A stretch of DNA of 64,000 nt from Aquimarina algiphila (GTDB lineage Bacteria; Bacteroidota; Bacteroidia; Flavobacteriales; Flavobacteriaceae): the NCBI RefSeq assembly GCF_007489275.1, contig NZ_VLNR01000021.1, positions 21,321-85,320 of the forward strand, read 5' to 3'. Made by a program: the position numbers and the translations under genes. This document shows positions 36,770 to 45,285 of the stretch, piece by piece. The stretch's first letter is position 1. Each line of letters opens with the position of its first letter. Under the pieces are notes generated by a model. The model was not told the DNA's origin. It saw only the letters and a list, made by a program, of their open reading frames with translations, and ran no database searches.

Positions 36770-37921
36770 ATGAAAAAAATTGGTATTTGGTATTTTTTAA
36801 TACTTTCACTTTTATTAGGGTTTACATCTTGTGATGATGAAACAGAAGATTTTGATAATGATCCAAAAGTAGAGATTGTTATCGATAATAAAGAAGGAAG
36901 CGCGGTCTATAGTTTTGAAGCTAAAACAATCGGTATTGATGATAATGCACAAGTGATTTGGTCTGTGGATGGAAAAGACATAGAAGGAGAAGATCAACAA
37001 AATATCATTAACCAAATCTTAGATTATTTATTTAAACCAGGAAAACATACAATCTGTGTTAGGGTAATAACAGAACAACGAACAATAGAAGCTTGTGCAG
37101 AGATTAATGTAGATGTGGATCAAAACAACCCATGTCCAGATTTATTTTTTAAAGCTAAGCGTTATCAAGGGCCGTTTACATATAAGTTTATAGCAAATTT
37201 TGAAGGAGTTGAAAATGCATCCTATGAATGGTCTGTTAATGGAGAATTGGTTCAGGAAGCTTCACAAAATGATAATCAATATCTTATTTATAATTTTGAG
37301 CAGGCTGGAGAATACGAGGTGTGTATCATGACCGAAACACCAGATTGTCCTCAAGGAGTGTCCTACTGTAAAGTCATTGAGGTAAAAGACGATAATAATG
37401 GATTATGCCCAGAGTTATCTTTTATTACTGAAGGGAATTTGTTGTTTGCTAATTTTCCTGAAATGGAAGAATTGGAAGCTTATGAATGGTTTGTAGATGG
37501 TCAATTAGTAGAAACTGAATCTCTTCAGAATCAAGATCGTGATGATTTACTTAATTTAGAATCTTACAATCCAGGAACATATACGGTTTGTATTAAAGCA
37601 GAAACACCAGATTGCCCTAATGGGACAGAATTTTGTAAAGAAGTTGTTATACCAGAACCTAAGCCAATAGATTGTTCTGTATTTGATTTGGTAAACTTTA
37701 AAGATAAAGCAGCTGTAGCAGGTGCTATATCTATTACAGATATTGATCCTAATTCTGTGGTTTGGACCATCGATGGCACAGTAATTACTCCAATAACACC
37801 TAGAGTTGCCCGACTTACGGATCATGTTACTCAACCGGGAAAATACGAGATTTGCTATAAAGCTGTTTCTCCAACATGTGGGACTCTCGAGAAATGTATC
37901 GAAATTGATTATAAAGGGTAA
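36770..37921 (+). CDS. PKD-like repeat lipoprotein 1
   Basis: The 383-residue protein has a lipoprotein signal (SLLLGFTSCDDETEDFDND); acidic residues after Cys21 suggest export to the cell surface. It consists of four immunoglobulin/PKD-like units of about 85-95 residues, each with an aromatic strand like YEWSVNG and a closing PGTYTVCIKAETPDCPNG...CK pattern. Two to four cysteines per unit probably form disulfides. Units begin near residues 30, 122, 215 and 303. The first 120 residues are nearly identical to lipoprotein 2, so the genes arose by a recent duplication. Binding or adhesion is a guess. Confidence 0.82.
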   Translation: MKKIGIWYFLILSLLLGFTSCDDETEDFDNDPKVEIVIDNKEGSAVYSFEAKTIGIDDNAQVIWSVDGKDIEGEDQQNIINQILDYLFKPGKHTICVRVITEQRTIEACAEINVDVDQNNPCPDLFFKAKRYQGPFTYKFIANFEGVENASYEWSVNGELVQEASQNDNQYLIYNFEQAGEYEVCIMTETPDCPQGVSYCKVIEVKDDNNGLCPELSFITEGNLLFANFPEMEELEAYEWFVDGQLVETESLQNQDRDDLLNLESYNPGTYTVCIKAETPDCPNGTEFCKEVVIPEPKPIDCSVFDLVNFKDKAAVAGAISITDIDPNSVVWTIDGTVITPITPRVARLTDHVTQPGKYEICYKAVSPTCGTLEKCIEIDYKG

Positions 37922-37975
37922 TGTGTAGAAAATCATAGTGATTTTTCTATATAATATATTATTTATATAAAATCA

Positions 37976-38014
37976 AAAGAAGGTTATGTATATATATGTA
38001 ACCTTCTTTTTTAT
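37976..38014 (+). terminator. terminator after PKD-like lipoprotein 1
   Basis: AAGAAGGTTA and TAACCTTCTT form a stem followed by a T run, between the first lipoprotein gene and the promoter of the second, so each gene of the trio is a separate transcription unit. Confidence 0.8.
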
Positions 38015-38062
38015 TGATTATCAATTAATTATATAGGTTTTGTCTGTTTTTTTTAATAAGGT

Positions 38063-38090
38063 GGTAGGGGAATTCCCCCTTGATGCGTTT
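38063..38090 (+). promoter_or_regulatory. ECF-type promoter of PKD-like lipoprotein 2
   Basis: GGTAGGGG (38063-38070), 15 bases, CGTTT (38086-38090), 68 bases before the ATG at 38159. The last base of the first element differs (G for T). A GGGGAATTCCCC palindrome overlaps the spacer start. Confidence 0.7.
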
Positions 38091-38158
38091 CATAAATGTA
38101 CGGCAAATAGAAAGCCAATTTTAAATTAATAATTGAATAACCCCTAAAATCAAATACA

Positions 38159-39319
38159 ATGAAAAAACTTAGAATTTGGTATACATTGATGCTTTCGCTT
38201 TTATTGGGATTTATTTCTTGTGAACAAACAGAAGATTTTGATAACGAACCCAAAGTAGAGATTGTTATAGATAATCAGGAAGGGAGTGGAGTGTATAGCT
38301 TCGAAGCTAAAACCATAGGTATGAGTGATAATGCGCAAGTCATTTGGTCTGTGGATGGGAAAGAAATTGAAGGAGAAGATCAAGAAAATATTATCAATCA
38401 GATTTTGGATTATTTATTTAAGCCAGGTAGTCATACCATTTGTGTTAAAGTAATAACCGATCAACGTACAATAGAAGCTTGTACAGAAATAGAGGTTGAG
38501 GTTGATGAAAATGACCCTTGTCCAGACCTGTTTTTTAAGACTAGACAATATGAAAGGCCATCTACATATAAGTTTATTGCAGATTTTGATGGTGTAGAAG
38601 AAGCTTCTTATGAATGGTTTATTAATGGTGATTTAGTAAAAGATACTTCAGAGAATGGAAATAACTATTTGATTTGGAACTTCAAAGAAGCAGGAAGATA
38701 TGAAGTATGTATGAAGACTGAGACTCCAGATTGTCCTCTAGGAACATCATATTGTAAAGTGATTGAAATTGAGGAATCTGATTTAGTGTGTCCAGAAGTT
38801 TCTTTTACAAAAGAAATGGAGCCAGGGACTTTTGGCACCTATACTTTTGAAGCGCAAATAGAAAGTAATGATGATGTGGCAGAAATTAAGTGGTATGTAA
38901 ATGGTGATCTTGTAGAATCTCCTACAGACCCGCAAGTAGGAAATAGAACGCTATATTACCAGTTTGGTTCTGGAGCTCATGAAGTATGTCTTAAGGTAAC
39001 TACTCAAAATTGTCCAGAAGGGATTAAATATTGCAAAGAAATTAGAGTAGGAGATTGTCCGGATCTTTTCTTTGAGCCAGAAAGAGATGGAGATAAGAAT
39101 GCATATTATTTTTACCCTAGAGCTTTTGATGGTATAGATGATGTTGTTCTAGAATGGTTTGTCGATGAGCAATACGTAGGAAGATCTCCAGAGTTTCCAC
39201 ACAACAATCCGTATTATTATGAGTTTGATGGACCTGGTAGATACGAAGTGTGTTTAATGATCGAAACTCCAGAATGTCCAAATGGAACTTCATTCTGTAA
39301 AGTAATAGAATTTGAATAA
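38159..39319 (+). CDS. PKD-like repeat lipoprotein 2
   Basis: A 386-residue paralogue of the preceding lipoprotein: signal SLLLGFISCEQTEDFDNE, then four PKD-like units. The first unit keeps long identities (VEIVIDNQEGSGVYSFEAKT, QNIINQILDYLFKPG), while later units diverge. Cys-rich closings TPDCPLGTSYCKVIE and TPECPNGTSFCKVIE recur. The ending is abrupt, EFE, with no sorting domain. It is probably on the cell surface and under ECF control through its own promoter. Divergence of the distal units suggests selection for different partners, which I infer. Confidence 0.82.
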   Translation: MKKLRIWYTLMLSLLLGFISCEQTEDFDNEPKVEIVIDNQEGSGVYSFEAKTIGMSDNAQVIWSVDGKEIEGEDQENIINQILDYLFKPGSHTICVKVITDQRTIEACTEIEVEVDENDPCPDLFFKTRQYERPSTYKFIADFDGVEEASYEWFINGDLVKDTSENGNNYLIWNFKEAGRYEVCMKTETPDCPLGTSYCKVIEIEESDLVCPEVSFTKEMEPGTFGTYTFEAQIESNDDVAEIKWYVNGDLVESPTDPQVGNRTLYYQFGSGAHEVCLKVTTQNCPEGIKYCKEIRVGDCPDLFFEPERDGDKNAYYFYPRAFDGIDDVVLEWFVDEQYVGRSPEFPHNNPYYYEFDGPGRYEVCLMIETPECPNGTSFCKVIEFE

Positions 39320-39368
39320 TAAAAATATATAATTAATTAAGTTGTTTAGGTTAGATTAATTAGGTTGA

Positions 39369-39403
39369 TTTCCCTGAAAGTATGGCCATTACTTTCGGGG
39401 AAT
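39369..39403 (+). terminator. hairpin after PKD-like lipoprotein 2
   Basis: TTCCCTGAAAGTA pairs with TACTTTCGGGGAA (one G-T wobble) around a TGGCCAT loop. The following T run is weak, so termination is likely but not certain. Confidence 0.55.
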
Positions 39404-39506
39404 TTCATTATTGAATTCTACTTTTGAAGGTATAATCTTATATGTTTTTTTGATTGTGATTATATTTTTATACTTTCATGACCTATTGATTATCTTAAAA
39501 ATAAGA

Positions 39507-39533
39507 GGTAGGGTAAATATGTTTTTAAACGTT
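39507..39533 (+). promoter_or_regulatory. ECF-type promoter of PKD-like lipoprotein 3
   Basis: GGTAGGGT (39507-39514), 15 bases, CGTT (39530-39533), only 22 bases before the TTG start at 39556, which mirrors the short leader of fecR. Confidence 0.75.
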
Positions 39534-39555
39534 ATATATATAAGAACCAGTCATA

Positions 39556-40986
39556 TTGAATAAAATTTACACATATTATACTGTTTTTATACTAATGATA
39601 GCCTTATTGGTATCTTCATGTGTGAACGATGATGGTTCCTTTCCTGAAGATCCTGGTAATGAAATTACATCAACCTCAGCAATCGTTACTATTCTTAATG
39701 ATTTAAATGCTAAAGGAGATACTTTTTCAGAAGATCAACTATGCTTTAGATTTCAATATCCATTGACTTTGGGATATAATACAGATTCTAATATAAGAAT
39801 TGATAGTTATCAAGGTTTATTGGATGTGATTTCAGGTCAAAGTTCTAATTTTAATATTACAGGAATTCAGTTTCCGGTCGAAATTATATACAGCGGAAAT
39901 ACAACGACAAACGTTATAGGGAATGAGGCCGCCTTATTTGAGGTAATTCGAGAATGTCAATTAACTACATTTAGAGATATCTTCAATAAACTTTTTAAGC
40001 AATGCTTCAAGTTTGATTATCCAGTGATACTTAAGAACGGAAATAAGGAAGAAACTACTATTGATGGCGATGAAGGTTTTATTCGTTTTTTAAGTGCTCA
40101 AGGAGAAAATTATCAACCAGATTTTACATTCCCCGTAAATATTTTAGTCGCTCCAAATTTTGAAGCCAATAGGATATCAACCTATTATGAGTTCTATCAA
40201 ATTTTGAATACATGCGTAGGATGTCCGGATATTAGATTCGATATCGTACCATTACAGGATAATATATATCAGTTTACTCCAAATTTTGAAATAGGAAATG
40301 GATATGAATTATCTTTTAAAGTAAATGAAGAGGTTATTCCTGATGTTATTATAGATGGAAACGTGTTTACAAGACAGTTTAGCCCGGGGACATATGAAGT
40401 TTGTATAAAAGCAATAACACCAGATTGTCTCGAAGGTAAGAGTGTTTGTAAAGAAATAATTGTAGAGCCAATTTGTCCGGATTTATTATTTGATTTTGTA
40501 CAGCAACCCGGTAGTCTATCGTATAATTTTACGGCAGATTTTGTTGGGATAGATGACATATCTTATGATTGGATAATTGATAATGAAGTTATAGAAAGTG
40601 ATGGAGGGGCTAATGGAGATAATATGTTTACTTTTGATTTTACTCCAGGAACTCATAAAGCATGTATAAAAGCTGAGACGCCATCATGCCCAAATGGGAT
40701 CGAGCTTTGTAGAGACATTATAGTTTGTCCAGAATTATCTTTTACTTCAATGCAGCAGGGAGTAACAAGTACATATGACTTTGTCGCAAATTTTCCGGGA
40801 AAAGAAGATATATCATATCAATGGCTCATTAATGATAATATCCAGGAAGAAGATGGAGGAGCAGTAAATGGAGACAATGAATTTACATTCAATTTTACTC
40901 CGGGTGATTATGAAGTTTGTATTGTTACCGAAATTGAAGGATGTACAGATGGAGTGAGATTTTGTATGAGCATAAGTATCCCATAA
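39556..40986 (+). CDS. PKD-like repeat lipoprotein 3 with a duplicated N-terminal module
   Basis: A 476-residue lipoprotein starting with TTG (MNKIYTYYTVFILMIALLVSSCVNDDGS); a stop codon (39541-39543) precedes this start closely and no in-frame ATG gives the signal. Residues about 55-215 hold two copies of a module (CFRFQYPLTL...IREC and CFKFDYPVIL...LNTC) absent from its two relatives. Three PKD-like units follow, with CPDLLFDF, TPSCPNGIELCRD and CPELSF marks. Acidic residues after the Cys favour surface display. It is the last gene of the ECF-linked trio. Confidence 0.8.
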   Translation: MNKIYTYYTVFILMIALLVSSCVNDDGSFPEDPGNEITSTSAIVTILNDLNAKGDTFSEDQLCFRFQYPLTLGYNTDSNIRIDSYQGLLDVISGQSSNFNITGIQFPVEIIYSGNTTTNVIGNEAALFEVIRECQLTTFRDIFNKLFKQCFKFDYPVILKNGNKEETTIDGDEGFIRFLSAQGENYQPDFTFPVNILVAPNFEANRISTYYEFYQILNTCVGCPDIRFDIVPLQDNIYQFTPNFEIGNGYELSFKVNEEVIPDVIIDGNVFTRQFSPGTYEVCIKAITPDCLEGKSVCKEIIVEPICPDLLFDFVQQPGSLSYNFTADFVGIDDISYDWIIDNEVIESDGGANGDNMFTFDFTPGTHKACIKAETPSCPNGIELCRDIIVCPELSFTSMQQGVTSTYDFVANFPGKEDISYQWLINDNIQEEDGGAVNGDNEFTFNFTPGDYEVCIVTEIEGCTDGVRFCMSISIP

Positions 40987-41177
40987 TTTTTCTAACTATC
41001 TTTTATTGGTTTGCAGTATTATCTTATTATGATTATAGCAAAATATAAGGATTATAATTTTTAATTTGCTAACGTACAGCTTTTTCAATTTTTAAACTCA
41101 TAATTCGTTTTAGAAGAGCTATAAAATGTGTCCTCTCAGGGATGTTTTTCATAATTTTGTTGAAAACAAAGAAGGCT

Positions 41178-41570
41178 ATGAGGTACCATACAAGAAAAAT
41201 TGTAAAACCAGGAGATTTAAATCCTAATGAGACGTTGTTTGGAGGTAGGTTATTAGAGTGGATAGATGAAGAAGCGGCATTATATGCTGTTATACAATTA
41301 GAAAGTAAGAGAGTAGTAACAAAGTTTATATCTGAAATCAATTTTGTTAGTTCTGCTGTACAAGGTGATATTGTCGAGATAGGAATGGATGTGGTAAAAT
41401 TTGGAAACTCTTCTTTAATACTTAAATGTGAGGTAAGGAATAAGCTAACACGTAAAACGATAATTCAAGTCGAGAATATCACTATGGTCAATCTTGATGA
41501 AAACGGAAAGCCTAAGGCGCATGGTAAAACTAAAATAGAGTATGTAAAAGATAGATTATCTCATAACTAA
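41178..41570 (+). CDS. acyl-CoA thioesterase (hotdog fold)
   Basis: From ATG 41178 (MRYHTRKIVKPGDLNPNETLFGG) the protein is 130 residues, typical of the YciA/BFIT-like thioesterases. The motif LFGGRLLEWIDEEAALYA carries the active-site region of the hotdog helix. Such enzymes hydrolyse acyl-CoA in the cytoplasm. The frame extends upstream to 41142 but the conserved N terminus supports 41178. The 3' end overlaps the convergent DUF721 gene by 15 bases. Confidence 0.85.
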   Translation: MRYHTRKIVKPGDLNPNETLFGGRLLEWIDEEAALYAVIQLESKRVVTKFISEINFVSSAVQGDIVEIGMDVVKFGNSSLILKCEVRNKLTRKTIIQVENITMVNLDENGKPKAHGKTKIEYVKDRLSHN

Positions 41571-41852
41571 TTTTTTAATCAATATTTTACCTAATTCGGT
41601 ATTAATATTATCGATTATTTTCTGTTTACCATAGCTCAATTCTTCTCTTAATACAGATGAAGTAAGTTCAACAAATAATGTTTCTCTTTCGAGTTTAATA
41701 TTCCTGGTGTATTTGGTAATGGCAGGCCCCATGATTTTTTCCCAAACATCACGAACTTCAACTTTATCCAGACCTTTTTGTAGATTATTGTCAGAAACAA
41801 AGTTTTTTAAAACCTCTTCCAGGCTTTGATGTTCTTGATTGCGTTTTGCCAT
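41556..41852 (-). CDS. DUF721 protein (DciA-related)
   Basis: A 98-residue basic protein with the DUF721 pattern: a helical N terminus, VRDVWEKIMGPAITKYTRNIKL, and VELTSSVLREELSYGKQKIIDNIN. DciA, a member of this family, loads replicative helicase in bacteria that lack DnaC, so a role in replication is plausible. It lies next to recF in a three-gene minus-strand operon; its start overlaps the stop of the lipoprotein gene by one base (TAATG). Confidence 0.8.
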   Translation of the reverse strand: MAKRNQEHQSLEEVLKNFVSDNNLQKGLDKVEVRDVWEKIMGPAITKYTRNIKLERETLFVELTSSVLREELSYGKQKIIDNINTELGKILIKKLVMR

Positions 41853-42277
41853 TATAATTTAATCTTCTGATATCGGTTGTAAAAGTAAACATTTCCCGTC
41901 TCATTTTGGATCACCATTTGGTTTTCTTTTACAGAAATAATCGTTTCTGTCCAAGTGGCTAATGAAGTTTTATAATGTATTCTTAGACTATCATTTTTGA
42001 TTGCTAATGAGAATGTTTCACTATCCTTGGTGATGATGAATCCCCCATCAAGTTTAGGTTGTACTTTTTTGCGAATCCCTACAGAATCGTTCACTTCAAA
42101 AAAATCAATGCTTTGATTGAAATTATATTCTTTTTCACTACCATCTTTTAATTGCACTTTCTTGATTTCCCAATACCCATTAATGTGTTGGATGTTTTCT
42201 TTTGGATTTGTTGTTGTGCATGAAGCAACGATCCATAGAATGGTTAGCATTAATGTATATGTTAGACCTTTTTTCAT
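41852..42277 (-). CDS. lipocalin-like lipoprotein
   Basis: A 141-residue lipoprotein (signal LTILWIVASCTTTNP). The mature part begins with INGYWEIKKVQLKDG, as lipocalin-like Bacteroidota lipoproteins do, and alternates short strands (FEVNDSVGIRKKVQP, ETFSLAIKNDSLRIHYKTS) ending NVYFYNRYQKIKL. Ligand unknown. It is encoded between recF (9 bases away) and the DUF721 gene. Confidence 0.72.
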   Translation of the reverse strand: MKKGLTYTLMLTILWIVASCTTTNPKENIQHINGYWEIKKVQLKDGSEKEYNFNQSIDFFEVNDSVGIRKKVQPKLDGGFIITKDSETFSLAIKNDSLRIHYKTSLATWTETIISVKENQMVIQNETGNVYFYNRYQKIKL

Positions 42278-42286
42278 ATGATAAAT

Positions 42287-43390
42287 TTAAAGGTTTTCAG
42301 GCTCATGATCTCCTAATTTAATGATCTTATAGGATTGTGATATTTTTCTTACTACTTCTTCAGTTCTATCGGCGTGTGTATCGCTTATAAATAATTGTCC
42401 AAAATTTTGATCATCTACTAATTTTATGATGTGCTCTACTCTTTTTTCATCGAGTTTGTCAAAAATATCGTCGAGAAGGAGCAAAGGATTTACTTTACTT
42501 TGCCTTTTAATAAAATCAAATTGAGCAAGTTTTAAAGCAATTAGAAATGATTTTTGTTGCCCCTGACTCCCAAATTTCTTGATCGGATATCCTTCAATTT
42601 CAAATAGTAAATCATCTTTGTGGATTCCTACACTAGTATATTGTAACATTCTATCTTTGTCAAGATTCTGCTGTAGAAGTGTTAGTAAACTTGTTTCAGA
42701 AAGTTTACTCTGGTAGGTTAAAGAAACTTTTTCATGTCCAGAGCTAATGGTATGGTATCTACTGATGAATATAGGAATAAAGATTTCAAGAAAAGCTGCT
42801 CTTTTTTCGTGTATAATAGAGCCGTATTCATTAAGTTGCTGATTGTACACTTCTAATGTAGTGGCATCAAATGTATTATTAACAGCAAAGTATTTTAATA
42901 AAGAATTACGTTGTGCGACTATTTTTGAATATTTTAATAATGTGGTAAGATATTTTTGATCACTTTGAGAAATTACGCCATCAATAAACTTACGTCTGGT
43001 ATCACTTCCTTCTGTAATTAAATCTCGATCTGCAGGAGATATGATTACAAGAGGCAAAAAACCAATATGCTGACTAAAAGTGTCATATGTCTTTCCATTG
43101 CGCTTGATTACTTTTTTTTGTCCTCTTTTTGCGCTAATAACAACTTTCTCATCCCGTTCTTCTTTTGTATAAAGCCCGTCGATGACAAAAAAATCAGTAT
43201 TGTGTTTAATATTTTGACTTGTAATTGGATTAAAATAACTTTTACCAAAAGATAAATGATAAATAGCGTCGAGAACATTCGTTTTTCCGACTCCATTGTT
43301 TCCAACAAAACAGTTTATCTTGTCATCAAATTCAAAATTGATCGATTCAAAATTTTTATAATTGAGTAAAGAAAGCGATTTTAAAATCAT
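42287..43390 (-). CDS. recF: DNA replication and repair protein RecF
   Basis: The 367-residue SMC-like ATPase loads RecA at gaps through RecO and RecR. Walker A is [20 protein letters not shown], the signature [18 protein letters not shown], and Walker [17 protein letters not shown]. Length is normal. It is the first gene of an operon with the lipocalin-like lipoprotein and DUF721 protein; dnaA and dnaN are not nearby, so this is not the origin region. Confidence 0.95.
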   Translation of the reverse strand: MILKSLSLLNYKNFESINFEFDDKINCFVGNNGVGKTNVLDAIYHLSFGKSYFNPITSQNIKHNTDFFVIDGLYTKEERDEKVVISAKRGQKKVIKRNGKTYDTFSQHIGFLPLVIISPADRDLITEGSDTRRKFIDGVISQSDQKYLTTLLKYSKIVAQRNSLLKYFAVNNTFDATTLEVYNQQLNEYGSIIHEKRAAFLEIFIPIFISRYHTISSGHEKVSLTYQSKLSETSLLTLLQQNLDKDRMLQYTSVGIHKDDLLFEIEGYPIKKFGSQGQQKSFLIALKLAQFDFIKRQSKVNPLLLLDDIFDKLDEKRVEHIIKLVDDQNFGQLFISDTHADRTEEVVRKISQSYKIIKLGDHEPENL

Positions 43391-43526
43391 AAAACACTGA
43401 TCGTCAAGGAGTCTTAACTTTAATGAAATTCTTAGTTATCCGCTGCAAAATATTGAAAAATAATAAATAGTTGTGCTTTTAATTATGAATAAAAATTTTA
43501 TTTTTGCCGTTCATTAAAGCAAACTT

Positions 43527-44297
43527 ATGGCAACTTATAAGAAACGAGGACACAAACCAAAAAATAAAGCTGAAGAAGTTGAGCATGTTGAAGAGAATTC
43601 AACAACAGCAGAAGTATTTAATACTCTAGATGAAGGAGCTTCGAGAACCGAAGAATGGGTTGCGGCGAATCAAAAATATATACTTGGTACAGTTGGAGTA
43701 GTAGCACTTGTTATATTAGGGTATCTTGGATTTCAGAAATTTATTCAGGAGCCAAAAGAACAAGAAGCAGCAAATGAGATGTTTAAAGCTCAACAATATT
43801 TTGATAATGCTGTTAATGGTAACTCAACAGTGAGTGATTCATTATATACTTTAGCTCTTAATGGAGGAGAAGGAAAATACGGTTTTCTAGAGATTATTGA
43901 GAATTATGGGAGTACAAACGCAGCTAATCTTGCGACGTACTATGCTGGATTTTCTTACTTAAATATGAATAAGTATCAAGAAGCAATTGATTATCTTGAT
44001 AAGTTTAAAAGCGATGATGAGATGCTTGGACCTCTTGCTCTTGGAGGTATTGGTGATGCATTTTCTCAACTGGATCAAACAGAAGAAGCTTTAGGATATT
44101 ATGAAAAAGCGGCGAAAGCAAAAACTAACGATTTTACAACTCCGAAGTTTTTGTTAAAAGCTGCAATTACAGCAATATCTCTTAATAAACCACAAGTAGC
44201 GATACCATACTTAGAACGAATTAAGGAAGAATTTCCTAAAAGTGTAGAAGCTAATCAAGTTGATGTACATCTTGGTCAGGCTCAAGCAATGAAGTAA
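43527..44297 (+). CDS. membrane-anchored tetratricopeptide-repeat protein (YfgM-like)
   Basis: The 256-residue protein has a basic N terminus (TYKKRGHKPKNKAEE), one membrane helix at about residues 51-70 (YILGTVGVVALVILGYLGF) and periplasmic TPR units (YYAGFSYLNMNKYQEAIDYL, ALGGIGDAFSQLDQTEEALGYYEKAA). It matches the YfgM layout, an ancillary factor of the SecYEG/periplasmic chaperone network in E. coli. A -7-like TATTTTTG (43499-43506) precedes it; ribH follows 62 bases later. Confidence 0.82.
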   Translation: MATYKKRGHKPKNKAEEVEHVEENSTTAEVFNTLDEGASRTEEWVAANQKYILGTVGVVALVILGYLGFQKFIQEPKEQEAANEMFKAQQYFDNAVNGNSTVSDSLYTLALNGGEGKYGFLEIIENYGSTNAANLATYYAGFSYLNMNKYQEAIDYLDKFKSDDEMLGPLALGGIGDAFSQLDQTEEALGYYEKAAKAKTNDFTTPKFLLKAAITAISLNKPQVAIPYLERIKEEFPKSVEANQVDVHLGQAQAMK

Positions 44298-44359
44298 TTT
44301 GTAGTTCAGGTTTTAAGGCATTTCCTTGGTCTGAATAACAAAAACTTTAAATCAACACC

Positions 44360-44863
44360 ATGGCTACAGAAAATAAAAATTTATCACAATACGATAAAAA
44401 CACAATCCCAAATGCGAAAGATTTTCGATTTGGGATTGTTGTTTCAGAGTGGAATGAAAATATTACTGAAGGACTATTTCAAGGAGCATTTGATGCTTTT
44501 ATTGATTGTGGAGCGATAAAGGAAAATATTGTACGTTGGAATGTACCCGGTAGTTTCGAATTGATCTATGGTTGCAAGAAAATGCAAGAGTCTTTTGATA
44601 TGCTTGACGCTGTTATAGCTATAGGATCTGTTATTCAGGGAGAAACCAAACATTTTGATTTTGTATGTGAAGGAGTTACTCAAGGTATCAAAGATTTAAA
44701 TATTAATTCTGATATTCCAGTAATCTTCTGCGTTCTTACAGATAATACACTACAACAATCTATTGATAGATCAGGAGGGAAGCATGGTAACAAAGGAACA
44801 GAGGCGGCAATTGCAGCTATCAAAATGGCACAATTACGCAAAGATGCTACCTTTTATAAATAG
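44360..44863 (+). CDS. ribH: 6,7-dimethyl-8-ribityllumazine synthase
   Basis: This 167-residue enzyme makes the penultimate riboflavin intermediate from 5-amino-6-ribitylaminouracil and butanone phosphate. Motifs: VSEWNENITEGLFQGA (substrate Trp), PGSFELIYGCKKM, VIQGETKHFDFVCEG with the catalytic His, and NTLQQSIDRSGGKHGNKGTEAA near the C terminus. No FMN riboswitch was seen upstream. Other rib genes are outside the window. Confidence 0.96.
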   Translation: MATENKNLSQYDKNTIPNAKDFRFGIVVSEWNENITEGLFQGAFDAFIDCGAIKENIVRWNVPGSFELIYGCKKMQESFDMLDAVIAIGSVIQGETKHFDFVCEGVTQGIKDLNINSDIPVIFCVLTDNTLQQSIDRSGGKHGNKGTEAAIAAIKMAQLRKDATFYK

Positions 44864-44964
44864 ATTTTTAGACTTTTATTACTAAGCGGCATAATCCTTG
44901 CTGTTTATATTTTGATGTTATTGTAATGCTAAAAGCTTTAGATTGCAATGCATTTTGAGTATAT

Positions 44965-45285
44965 TTGGATAATCTAAAGATAGAACAGATTTTGAAGTTA
45001 AGTATTCCAAAGAGAAGGAAAAACCGAAGATTCAACTACACGCCTAGATACTATGAAGGTAAAAGTGAAGGTAATATCTATGATTTTGAAAATAGAATTA
45101 CGAAATATCGGGATACCACAAATGATATAGATTTTGGTGCTCATTGGGCAGAAGCCCGTACTTCGAGTCGCAATCGAGGTAATCGTGAAATCAATAGAAG
45201 GGTAATTTACGTAGCAATAATCTTGATTTTTATCTTTTTGTATATAATAGATTTTGATTTATCCATATTTACTGCACGACGTTAA
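44965..45285 (+). CDS. small basic membrane protein between ribH and mutL
   Basis: A 106-residue protein from a TTG start (MDNLKIEQILKLSIPKRRKNRRFNY), very basic with TPRYYEGKSEG and a single C-terminal membrane helix (VIYVAIILIFIFLYIIDF). I recognise the conserved flavobacterial gene found directly before mutL, sometimes mislabelled riboflavin synthase beta subunit because of the ribH neighbour; it has no enzyme motifs. Its stop touches the mutL ATG with no gap. Function unknown. Confidence 0.68.
   Translation: MDNLKIEQILKLSIPKRRKNRRFNYTPRYYEGKSEGNIYDFENRITKYRDTTNDIDFGAHWAEARTSSRNRGNREINRRVIYVAIILIFIFLYIIDFDLSIFTARR

Noticed and set aside
38063..38080. GGGGAATTCCCC as a separate operator
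   Set aside because: It overlaps the promoter element and spacer of lipoprotein 2 and does not occur at the three sister promoters; probably chance.
43391..43526. Replication origin near recF
   Set aside because: No dnaA, dnaN or clustered DnaA boxes are present; recF sits with DUF721 and a lipoprotein instead.
44298..44359. FMN riboswitch before ribH
   Set aside because: The gap is only 62 bases and shows none of the conserved riboswitch stems.
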